A DNA stretch of 61,508 nucleotides from Phycisphaerae bacterium. GTDB taxonomy: Bacteria; Planctomycetota; Phycisphaerae; Phycisphaerales; UBA1924. Made by a program: the position numbers and the translations under genes. How positions within the stretch are numbered: position 1 is the first letter of the stretch; every line of letters starts with the position of its first letter. The stretch is taken from NCBI GenBank assembly GCA_016793805.1, contig JAEUIZ010000018.1, forward strand, positions 1-61,508, in the 5' to 3' direction. Positions 25,689 through 33,142 of the stretch are shown one piece after another. The notes beneath the pieces were generated by a model. The model saw nothing but the letters and a program-made list of their open reading frames with translations, ran no database searches and was not told the origin of the DNA.

Positions 25689-26669
25689 ATGTCGATCTTG
25701 GTGAACGCACAGACGCGGGTGATCTGCCAGGGGATCACGGGCTCGTTCGGGGCGCAGCACACGCGCGGGTGCTATCTGTATGGGACGCGGATGGTGGGGG
25801 GGGTGACGCCGGGGAAGGGCGGGACCAAGGACGCGAACGGGCTGCCGATCTTTGACACGGTGGAGCGAGCGGTCCGCGAGACGGGTGCGGAGGCGACGAT
25901 GATCTTCGTGCCGCCGGCGCTGGCGGGGGACGCGATCCTGGAGGCGGCGTGGGCTGGGATCCCGGTGATCTGCTGCATCACCGAGGGCGTGCCGGTGCAG
26001 GACATGATCCGGGTTCGGGCGGTTCTGGACGAGATGAACGGGGCGAAGCGGCGGTTCACGCTGATCGGTCCGAACTGCCCGGGGATCATCACGCCGGGGC
26101 CCAAGACCGGGACGGGCGAGGTGGACGGGAGCGGACGGCTGGACCCGTACACGAACGCGGGGTGCAAGATCGGGATCATGCCCGGGTACATCCACACGCA
26201 CGTCTCGCAGGCGCCGCGCGGGAAGGCGGTCGGGATCGTGTCGCGGTCGGGGACGCTGACGTATGAGGCGGTGTGGCAGACGAGCCGGCTCGGGTTCGGG
26301 CAGAGCACCTGCGTCGGGATCGGGGGCGATCCGGTGCGCGGGTTGTCGCACGTGGACACGCTGGAACTGTTCGCGGCGGACCCGGAGACGCACGGGTTGC
26401 TGATGATCGGGGAGATCGGCGGGACGGACGAGATCGAGGCGGCGCGGTGGATCGCGGAGGCGAGGAAGGGCGGGATGAAGAAGCCGGTGGCGGCGTTCAT
26501 CGCGGGCCGGACGGCGCCCCCCGGGCGACGGATGGGCCACGCCGGGGCGATCATCGGGGGCGCGGACGACACGGCGGACGCGAAGATCGCGGCGCTGCGG
26601 GACGCGGGGGTGGAGGTGGCGCTGAGCCCCGCGGACATGGGCACGGCGATGGCAAAGGCGATGGGGTGA
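25689..26669 (+). CDS. sucD: Succinyl-CoA ligase alpha subunit
   Basis: The alpha subunit of the TCA-cycle enzyme that makes ATP or GTP from succinyl-CoA. The CoA-binding start is [19 protein letters not shown], then [11 protein letters not shown] and [10 protein letters not shown]. The phosphorylated His is in [15 protein letters not shown] at about residue 282. At 326 residues it is some 35 longer than most SucD; the excess is an insertion after [11 protein letters not shown] ([21 protein letters not shown]). The beta subunit sucC usually adjoins it but is absent from both sides here. Confidence 0.95.
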   Translation: MSILVNAQTRVICQGITGSFGAQHTRGCYLYGTRMVGGVTPGKGGTKDANGLPIFDTVERAVRETGAEATMIFVPPALAGDAILEAAWAGIPVICCITEGVPVQDMIRVRAVLDEMNGAKRRFTLIGPNCPGIITPGPKTGTGEVDGSGRLDPYTNAGCKIGIMPGYIHTHVSQAPRGKAVGIVSRSGTLTYEAVWQTSRLGFGQSTCVGIGGDPVRGLSHVDTLELFAADPETHGLLMIGEIGGTDEIEAARWIAEARKGGMKKPVAAFIAGRTAPPGRRMGHAGAIIGGADDTADAKIAALRDAGVEVALSPADMGTAMAKAMG

Positions 26670-26898
26670 GTTGGTGGTGGACGCCTGGGTCGCTCCCTGA
26701 TGGGGTGGTCAACAGCGGCGGCGTGTGCGAAGGCGGGCGGCGATATCAGTTCTCGGACCTTGTGAGGTCACACCTGCTCGGTTCCGGAGTGACGGTGGGC
26801 CGTGCAGGGGGTGATTCTGGGGCGTGGGCGGCCTCGGCTACAATCTTGGACGTGGCGTTGGGCCGAAGGGCCCGGCGTTCACCCCCCAAGGAGCACCC

Positions 26899-27084
26899 GT
26901 GGAAGCGTACGAGCGACTGAAGCAGTTGGTGATGTCGGCGGAGGAGGACATCCGCAAGGCCGAGGGCGGGAACAAGGCCGCGGGGACGCGAGCGAGGCAG
27001 ATCATGCAGGACGTGAAGAACGCGGCCCAGGACATCCGGCAGGCGATCCTGGCGGCCCGGGGCGAGGGCGAAGCAAAGGCGTAG
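26899..27084 (+). CDS. Hc1-type histone H1-like protein, short
   Basis: A 61-residue protein that fits the chlamydial/planctomycetal Hc1 histone-like N-terminal region. The match is YERLKQLVMSAEEDIRKAEGGNKAAGTRARQIMQDVK, including the KAE.GNKAA..R.R core. It ends GEGEAKA and lacks the long Lys/Ala/Pro-rich DNA-condensing tail. I start at GTG 26899-26901 because AAGGAG lies six bases upstream; the open frame extends further but that part has no start signal. It lies ten bases before fabZ, so the two are probably co-transcribed. It may bind DNA weakly or partner other nucleoid proteins. Confidence 0.8.
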   Translation: MEAYERLKQLVMSAEEDIRKAEGGNKAAGTRARQIMQDVKNAAQDIRQAILAARGEGEAKA

Positions 27085-27093
27085 GCGCGAGGC

Positions 27094-27627
27094 ATGTCGG
27101 CGGTCCCGCACCAATCCGATCCGTCCGTGGCGTCGGGCGACGAGTCGCGCGGCATCAAGCCGATCATCGACCTGTCGCGGCTGGACCTCTCGAGGCGCAT
27201 GTACTCGAAGGACGACATCGCGAAGTTGAACCCGCACCGCGGGGAGATGGCGCTGCTGGACTGGATCGTGTGGGAGACCCCGGACCATCGGCACGTGGTG
27301 GGGCTCAAGCACATCCGGCACGACGAGTTCTGGGTGCCCGGGCACTTCCCGGGGCGTCCGATGTTCCCCGGTGTGCTGATGATCGAGGCGGGGGCGCAGT
27401 TGGCGTGCTTCTCGTTCAACGTCCGGCAGCCGGACCCGAAGGTGGTGGCGTTCCTTCGGATCGACCAGGCGTCGTTCCGGGCGTCGGTGCAGCCGGGGGA
27501 TGACTTGTACCTGCTGTGCGTCGAGATCAAGTATGGCCGGCGGCAGTTCCAGAGCCAGATCCAGGGGATCGTGGGGGATCGGCTGGCGTTCGACGCGCGG
27601 ATCAGCGGGATGTCGCTGCCGGCGTGA
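27094..27627 (+). CDS. fabZ: FabZ-like 3-hydroxyacyl-ACP dehydratase
   Basis: Dehydrates 3-hydroxyacyl-ACP in fatty-acid elongation. The hot-dog fold carries LNPHRGEMALLDWIVW and the active site GHFPGRPMFPGVLMIEAGAQLA, with His84 and Glu98 in the usual catalytic positions. At 177 residues it is about 30 longer than E. coli FabZ because of an N-terminal extension (to about residue 35). The second half (KVVAFLRIDQASFRASVQPGDDLYL) matches the substrate-tunnel strands. It might act on another acyl chain, since planctomycetes often carry more than one FabZ homologue. Confidence 0.88.
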   Translation: MSAVPHQSDPSVASGDESRGIKPIIDLSRLDLSRRMYSKDDIAKLNPHRGEMALLDWIVWETPDHRHVVGLKHIRHDEFWVPGHFPGRPMFPGVLMIEAGAQLACFSFNVRQPDPKVVAFLRIDQASFRASVQPGDDLYLLCVEIKYGRRQFQSQIQGIVGDRLAFDARISGMSLPA

Positions 27628-27663
27628 CGGCAGGGGCGCGACGCGCGTGCGACCGGGAGGATC

Positions 27664-28677
27664 ATGAGCCCACCGTATCCACTGTTGTTCGAGCCGATCC
27701 TGCTGCCGAAGGTCTGGGGCGGTCGCCGGCTCGAGGCGTTTGGCAAGAGGCTTCCCGAGGGCGAGAAGATCGGGGAGAGTTGGGAACTGGCGGACCTGGG
27801 CGCGACCTCCGCGGGCGGGGCGGGGGGCGGGGCGCAGCGCTCGGTGATCGCCAACGGCCCGCTGGCGGGCAAGACGCTCCACGACGCGATGGCGGACTGG
27901 CGCGACAAGTTGCTCGGGTCGTCAAGGCCCAGCGAGGAGGGCGGGTTCCCGCTGCTGGTGAAGTTGCTCGACGCGTCGGAGAACCTGTCGGTGCAGACGC
28001 ACCCGAGCCCGGAGTATGTCGCGGCCCATGCGAAGGACGACACGCCCCCCCCTCTCCCACGGCTGAAGACCGAGTGCTGGTATGTTCTGGCGGCCGAGAC
28101 GGGGAGCGTGATCTACAAGGGCGTGAAGCCGGGCGTGACGCGGGAGAGTTTCGCGAGGCGGATCAAGGATGGCACGGTGGCGGAGGACCTGGTGGCGGTG
28201 CCGGCGGTGGTGGGGGAGTGCCACGTCTTGCCGAGCGGGACGGTGCACGCGCTGGGCAAGGGCGTGCTGGTGGCGGAGGTGCAGACGCCCAGCGACACGA
28301 CGTACCGGGTGTTCGACTGGGGCCGCAAGGGGCGCGAGTTGCACGTCGAGCAGGCGCTGGCGTGCATCGAGTTCGGCGCGGCGCCGGCGGCGGGGCGGCT
28401 GCCGGGGGGCAAGACGACGGGCCGGCTCGTGAGCACGGACTTCTTCTCGATCCACGAGTCGTCGTTGCCGGCGGGAGGCGTGGTGCCCGCGCCGGAGAAA
28501 TCGGCGGCGGCGCGGGTGGTGATCGTGCTCAGCGGCGAGGTGACGATCCGCGACGGGAACGAGGCCCCGGTGCGCGTGGGCGCGGGCGCGACGGCGCTCG
28601 TCCCTGCGGCGCTCGCGCCCACGGCCCAAGTGGTCGCGCGCCCCAAGACGCGGGTGCTGCTGGTGACGGTGCGGTAG
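27664..28677 (+). CDS. manA: Class I mannose-6-phosphate isomerase
   Basis: Interconverts fructose 6-phosphate and mannose 6-phosphate, supplying GDP-mannose pathways. Zinc ligands are visible: Gln111 and His113 in SVQTHPSPEY, Glu137 in KTECWYVLA and His195 in LPSGTVHALGKG. EVQTPSDTTYRVFDWGR is typical of the class. At 337 residues it fits the short bacterial ManA type. A Gly-Ala-rich loop (SAGGAGGGAQ, about 49-58) is probably a local expansion. The start ATG 27664 has GGGAGG seven bases upstream. Confidence 0.94.
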   Translation: MSPPYPLLFEPILLPKVWGGRRLEAFGKRLPEGEKIGESWELADLGATSAGGAGGGAQRSVIANGPLAGKTLHDAMADWRDKLLGSSRPSEEGGFPLLVKLLDASENLSVQTHPSPEYVAAHAKDDTPPPLPRLKTECWYVLAAETGSVIYKGVKPGVTRESFARRIKDGTVAEDLVAVPAVVGECHVLPSGTVHALGKGVLVAEVQTPSDTTYRVFDWGRKGRELHVEQALACIEFGAAPAAGRLPGGKTTGRLVSTDFFSIHESSLPAGGVVPAPEKSAAARVVIVLSGEVTIRDGNEAPVRVGAGATALVPAALAPTAQVVARPKTRVLLVTVR

Positions 28678-28741
28678 ACGCACGGCCGGCTCGATCGTCT
28701 CGACCCGACGCGCGGACACTGGCGAGCCCGTAGAGTTGCCC

Positions 28742-30361
28742 ATGGAAGCGGTCTACGACCAGCGTCGGTACCTGATCCCGTTCCGCTCGTCGCTCTTGCC
28801 GCAGATCTTCACCGACACGCTGGTGATCGGGGCGGGGATCGCGGGGCTGCGGGCGGCGGTGTCGGCGGCGACGCAGGGCGAGGTGATCGTGCTCTGCAAG
28901 GGCGAGGCGGTCGAGAGCAACACGGCGTGGTCGGCGGGGGGCGTCGCGGTCGCGGCCACGTCCGCGGATGTCGAGACGCACGTGCGCGACACGCTCACCT
29001 GCGGCGCGGGGCTCTGCGACGAGGCGGTGGTGCGCGACGTGATCGGGGGCGGGGCGGCGCGGCTGGCGGAACTCATCGAGTGGGGCTTCGCGGTCGATCG
29101 CGACGCGGGCGGGGGCCCCGCGCTGGGCCGCGAGGGCGGGCACTCGGCGTCCCGGGTCGTCCACGCGCTGGGCGACGCGACCGGGCGCGAACTGGTGCGG
29201 TGCCTGCTCGCGAAGGTGCGGGCGACGGCGGGGGTGCGGGTCTTTGAGAAGTGCTTCACGCTCGACCTCATCACGCCCAGCCCCGAGCCGGGCGCGCCGG
29301 TGATGGGCGCGATCACGCACCATCCGCGGTACGGGCTGCAGATGATCTGGGCGCAGGCGACGATCCTGGCCACGGGCGGCGCGGGGCAGGTCTATCGCGA
29401 GACGACGAACCCGCGCGTGGCGACGGCGGACGGCCCGGCGATGGCGTATCGCGCGGGCGCGACGCTGGCCGACATGGCCTTCATGCAGTTCCATCCGACG
29501 ACGCTGTACCTGCCCGGCGCGCCGCGGTCGCTGATCACCGAGGCCGTGCGCGGGGAGGGGGCGTACCTCCTCGACCTGGCGGGCCGGCGGTTCATGCCCG
29601 AGGCGCATCCACTGGCGGAACTCGCGCCGCGCGACGTGGTGAGCCGGGAGATCGTCCGGCAGATCGCGCGGCAGGGGGGTCGGCACCTGTGGCTGGACGC
29701 GCGGCACGTCAAGGGGTTCGCCGCACGCTTCCCGGGCATCACCGCCGAACTCAAGCGCTTCGACCTCGATCCGTCGGAGGACCTCATCCCGATCCATCCG
29801 GCGGCGCACTACATGATCGGGGGCGTGCGCGTCGATGCCGACGGGCGGACGGACGTGCCCGGGCTGTGGGCGGCGGGCGAGGCGTCGTGCACGGGCCTGC
29901 ACGGGGCGAATCGGCTCGCGAGCAACTCGCTGCTCGAGGGGTTGGTGCTCGGGGAGCGGGTCGGACGGCTGGCCAAGGCGAGCGAGCCGGCGCGGCGGGG
30001 GCCGGTCGGGGTCGTGAGCGACATCCGCCCCAGCGACCACGGGGAACTGGACCTGGCGGACGTGCGCTCGAGCCTGCGGTCGGCGATGTGGCGGAACGTC
30101 GGGATCGAGCGGACGGGGGCGAAACTCCGCGACGCGATGGACATGTTCGACTTCTGGGGCCGCTACACGCTCGACAAGATCTTCGACGATCCGCAGGGCT
30201 GGGAGACGCAGAACATGCTGCTGGTGGGGATGCTCATGGCGCGGTCGGCGGCGGGACGGGAGGAATCACGCGGGTGCCACTGGCGGTCGGACTACCCGGA
30301 ACCGCGCGAGGCCCTGGCCGTCCATGATGTGTGGAAGCGCGGCAGCGGGGCGCGGGCCTGA
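28742..30361 (+). CDS. nadB: L-aspartate oxidase
   Basis: Oxidises L-aspartate to iminoaspartate, the first step of NAD synthesis. FAD site: DTLVIGAGIAGLRAAVSAA near the N-terminus. Active-site segments: GREGGHSASRVVHALGDATG, MAFMQFHPTTLYLPG, LITEAVRGEGAYL and HPAAHYMIGGVRVD. The C-terminal helical domain of fumarate-reductase-type flavoproteins follows (RSSLRSAMWRNVGIERTGAKL). I prefer ATG 28742-28744 to an in-frame TTG two codons upstream. 539 residues is normal. nadA and nadC are not in the window. The stop lies 13 nt before the following lipoprotein start. Confidence 0.95.
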   Translation: MEAVYDQRRYLIPFRSSLLPQIFTDTLVIGAGIAGLRAAVSAATQGEVIVLCKGEAVESNTAWSAGGVAVAATSADVETHVRDTLTCGAGLCDEAVVRDVIGGGAARLAELIEWGFAVDRDAGGGPALGREGGHSASRVVHALGDATGRELVRCLLAKVRATAGVRVFEKCFTLDLITPSPEPGAPVMGAITHHPRYGLQMIWAQATILATGGAGQVYRETTNPRVATADGPAMAYRAGATLADMAFMQFHPTTLYLPGAPRSLITEAVRGEGAYLLDLAGRRFMPEAHPLAELAPRDVVSREIVRQIARQGGRHLWLDARHVKGFAARFPGITAELKRFDLDPSEDLIPIHPAAHYMIGGVRVDADGRTDVPGLWAAGEASCTGLHGANRLASNSLLEGLVLGERVGRLAKASEPARRGPVGVVSDIRPSDHGELDLADVRSSLRSAMWRNVGIERTGAKLRDAMDMFDFWGRYTLDKIFDDPQGWETQNMLLVGMLMARSAAGREESRGCHWRSDYPEPREALAVHDVWKRGSGARA

Positions 30362-30374
30362 GCGGGAGGACAAG

Positions 30375-30962
30375 GTGCCGAGGCGGCGATGGTGCATCTG
30401 GGCGACGATGGGGGCGGCGGTGGGGGCGGCGATGGGAGCGTGCCAGCGCGAGGAGCGGATCGTCCGCTACAAGCCGTTCCTCGCGGGGATCCCCGAGGCG
30501 CAGACGCAGACGCCGGCGGTGGGGGTGGAGAGCCGGCAGGGCGACACGACGGAACTGGCGCCGGAGAAGTTGGTGATCGAGAACCCGGACGGCACCAGAA
30601 CGCTGGTGATGCGCACGGGTCGGCACCTGATGTGGCACATCCAGCAAACGCTGGCGAACGACGAGCGGGACCTCTTCGGGGCGCAGGTGCTGTGCAAGGC
30701 GACGCGGGACGAGTTCGCGGAGCGCGGGATGAGCCCGTCCGCGGCGTTCGACATGCTCAAGCCGCACGAGCCGGCGATCGCCAAACTCTTCGCGCGGATG
30801 CCCATGGGCGAGCACTCCCCGAGCGTGCGTCAGGAGATGGTGGGACGGAACGTGATGCGCGTGAAGGTGAGCGGGCGCGCGGCCGAGGGGCTGTCGCCCT
30901 TCCGCGGGTTCGACATGGTGCTCGAGCAGGGGAACTGGCGGCTGCGGTGGTTCGTGCGGTAG
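30375..30962 (+). CDS. Putative lipoprotein
   Basis: A 195-residue protein. GTG 30375-30377 follows GGGAGG by five bases. The leader PRRRWCIWATMGAAVGAAMGAC carries a lipobox (MGAC) with Cys at about residue 23, so it is probably lipid-anchored after cleavage. The mature part has a polar linker (QTQTPAVGVESRQGDTTELAPE) and a globular part ending RGFDMVLEQGNWRLRWFVR. Segments such as LMWHIQQTLANDERDLFGAQVLCKATRDEFAERGMSP are alpha-helical. I do not recognise the family. It converges with the M36-like peptidase (4 nt between stops). Confidence 0.8.
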   Translation: MPRRRWCIWATMGAAVGAAMGACQREERIVRYKPFLAGIPEAQTQTPAVGVESRQGDTTELAPEKLVIENPDGTRTLVMRTGRHLMWHIQQTLANDERDLFGAQVLCKATRDEFAERGMSPSAAFDMLKPHEPAIAKLFARMPMGEHSPSVRQEMVGRNVMRVKVSGRAAEGLSPFRGFDMVLEQGNWRLRWFVR

Positions 30963-30966
30963 CGGA

Positions 30967-32865
30967 TCAGGTGCAGCCGGCAGCGAAGCGGTTGAGGAAG
31001 CAGGTGAAGTCGTTGACGTTGAGCACCGGCGGGGTGGTGGAGTTGTCGCAGTTGGCGAGCGTGCTGCCCGCGGCGAAGAGGTTGTTGAAGCAGGTGAAGT
31101 CGTTGACGTTGAGGATTGGGGGGACGGTGCTCGCGTCGCAGTTGGCGTAGCAGGGGTTCTGCGTGATGGCGGGGCAGGTGATGCTGTGGGCCGCGAACGC
31201 GGGGCAGATGCGGGCGTAGTTGGGCGTCCCGTTGTTGAGGTTCCCGTCGTTGTCGTCGGCGGTGAGGACCTCGATGGCGGTGCTGGGCCCCGCGGCGTTG
31301 GAGGAGTTGGGCCCGCCGAGCGTGAGGAGGGCCCACTTGACGTTGAGGTTCCGGGTGAGGTCCAGGCCCGTGGCCGAGCCGTAGAACGTGCCCATGTTCA
31401 GTCGCGTGCGCCACCAGACGCCGCTGAGGACCATCCCGCAGGTGTGGATGGCCTGGGCGCAGGGGTACTGGATGTTGGAGGCGATGGGGTCGCGCCCGAC
31501 GGTGTTCTGCCCAAAGACGTCGCGTCCGCTGACGCGGTCGTCCCAGACCATGGACCCGATCATGTCGCCGAAGCCCTCGCCGAAGGCGTTCTGGGCGCGA
31601 CCGAGGCGGTTGACGATGAAGTGCCCGTACTCGTGGGAGATGATGGTGCTGTAGCCCATGTTGACGCACCCGCCGCCGGAGCGGAACATGTTGATGACGG
31701 AGGAGGTTGGTGGATTGGCGCCGGGGGAGAAGTTGGCGTTGCAGGAGCCCGAGACGCTGGTATTGCAGCGGAGGGCGTGGTCGATGGCGGTGAAGGCCGG
31801 GGCGCGGTCGCGGAAGTAGTTGTGGGTGAGGGTGGTGCAGACGAACCCGTTGACCTGCGAGGTGGTGTGCTCGGCGGGCGTGGGGTTGAGAACGAGGTTG
31901 GCGGGCCCGGGGGGCAGCACGCCGGCGAGGCTGGCGTTGATGTTGGCGACGCCGGCGAAGGAGGAGTTGACGTTGCACCACTGTCCCGCGCCGTCGGCGG
32001 TGGCGACGCCGCACGAGACGGTGACGGCGGCCGTGCCGGGGTTGAGGATGGAGAAGACGCCCAGGGGCGAGGTGAAGGCGATGTTCCCACCCGCGATCGT
32101 CGCCCGCATGTTCGGCATGTTCAGCAGGACCGGGGGGTTGTACGCGACGTCGGGGAGCACGCCGGGCGAGCCTCGGCCCTGGATGGTGCCGACCACGTCG
32201 GTGTGCCAGACCTCATTGCGCGAGTTGGCGAGCGCGCCCGTCTGCGCGTCGATGAAAAAGGTTCGGCAGGCGATGTTCGCGGGGTCGGGGTTCTCGCCCG
32301 TGAACTTCCAGCAGAGCACCGGCGTGGTCCAGTCGCCGTTGCCCTGCCACACCGCGAGCGTGGGCTTGGACCAGGCCGAGAAGTGCGCCCACTCGGGGAG
32401 GTCGTGGATCGAGGCGAAGGCGGCCTCGGCGGAGACGCGCGGCGGCGCGAACTCGCCACCCGCGGGGGCCGGCGCGAGCGTGCCCGCCGCATAGACGACC
32501 CGCGGGGTGTCGCCGTTGAGCACCATCACCTTGAGCATCCCGAACTCGACGGGGACGCCCCCGTGGAGTTGCTGGTACGTGAAGATCGTGTGGACCCCGT
32601 CGGCGGTGGGCGTGGACCACTCCTCGCGCACCGAGAGCGGGCCGCAGTTGAACGCCTCGCCGTGGGCGGCGATCCACGCGAGCGAAGCGGACCGCGGATC
32701 GGCACCGGCCGTCATCGGCACGCCGTAGACGTACTGCAGCCGGCCCTGCTCCTCGTGGAAGCGCACGCCGGGGAAGGCAGCGGCGAGCCGCTGCGAGGCG
32801 GTCTCGATGCCGAACGCGGCCGAGCACGAGGCAAGGAGAACGGCGGCGGTGAGGGGGCAACGCAT
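30967..32865 (-). CDS. Secreted thermolysin/fungalysin (M36)-like metalloprotease with double GC-type dockerin tail
   Basis: A 632-residue secreted zinc protease. The signal peptide is MRCPLTAAVLLASCSAAFG (ATG 32863-32865); the frame upstream is untranslated. An FTP/PepSY-like propeptide region follows (VYGVPMTAGADPRS, HTIFTYQQLHGGVPVEFG, VYAAGTLAPAP). The catalytic HEYGH lies at about residue 408 in YSTIISHEYGHFIVN, with the third ligand Glu probably in NAFGEGFGDMIGS, a gluzincin arrangement. The active domain resembles fungalysin by HALRCNTSVSG and GVWWRTRLNM. Two dockerin copies (YANCDASTVPPILNVNDF and ANCDNSTTPPVLNVNDF) end it. Upstream, 277 bases to the next gene hold no gene. Confidence 0.88.
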   Translation of the reverse strand: MRCPLTAAVLLASCSAAFGIETASQRLAAAFPGVRFHEEQGRLQYVYGVPMTAGADPRSASLAWIAAHGEAFNCGPLSVREEWSTPTADGVHTIFTYQQLHGGVPVEFGMLKVMVLNGDTPRVVYAAGTLAPAPAGGEFAPPRVSAEAAFASIHDLPEWAHFSAWSKPTLAVWQGNGDWTTPVLCWKFTGENPDPANIACRTFFIDAQTGALANSRNEVWHTDVVGTIQGRGSPGVLPDVAYNPPVLLNMPNMRATIAGGNIAFTSPLGVFSILNPGTAAVTVSCGVATADGAGQWCNVNSSFAGVANINASLAGVLPPGPANLVLNPTPAEHTTSQVNGFVCTTLTHNYFRDRAPAFTAIDHALRCNTSVSGSCNANFSPGANPPTSSVINMFRSGGGCVNMGYSTIISHEYGHFIVNRLGRAQNAFGEGFGDMIGSMVWDDRVSGRDVFGQNTVGRDPIASNIQYPCAQAIHTCGMVLSGVWWRTRLNMGTFYGSATGLDLTRNLNVKWALLTLGGPNSSNAAGPSTAIEVLTADDNDGNLNNGTPNYARICPAFAAHSITCPAITQNPCYANCDASTVPPILNVNDFTCFNNLFAAGSTLANCDNSTTPPVLNVNDFTCFLNRFAAGCT

Positions 32866-33142
32866 GCGGATGGTCCTCTCGAAGGTGGGAGTGACGGATG
32901 GGGCGACGCAGTCTACTTCAATCGGAACGGCTGTGGAGCGCGAATGCATGCCGAACGGGGAATGCGAGAACGGAACGACTCTGGCCGTCGAAACGGCGGA
33001 GAATGTCCGCAACTTGGACGCGGAGGGATGCTCAATCTTCCGCGCGCACGGGCGAACCGGTTCCCGGACCGTGCTCGATCGGCCGCTCCGATGGCGCCGA
33101 TGGCCGACGAGACCGACCCGCGATCGGTGGGCGATGGACCAC

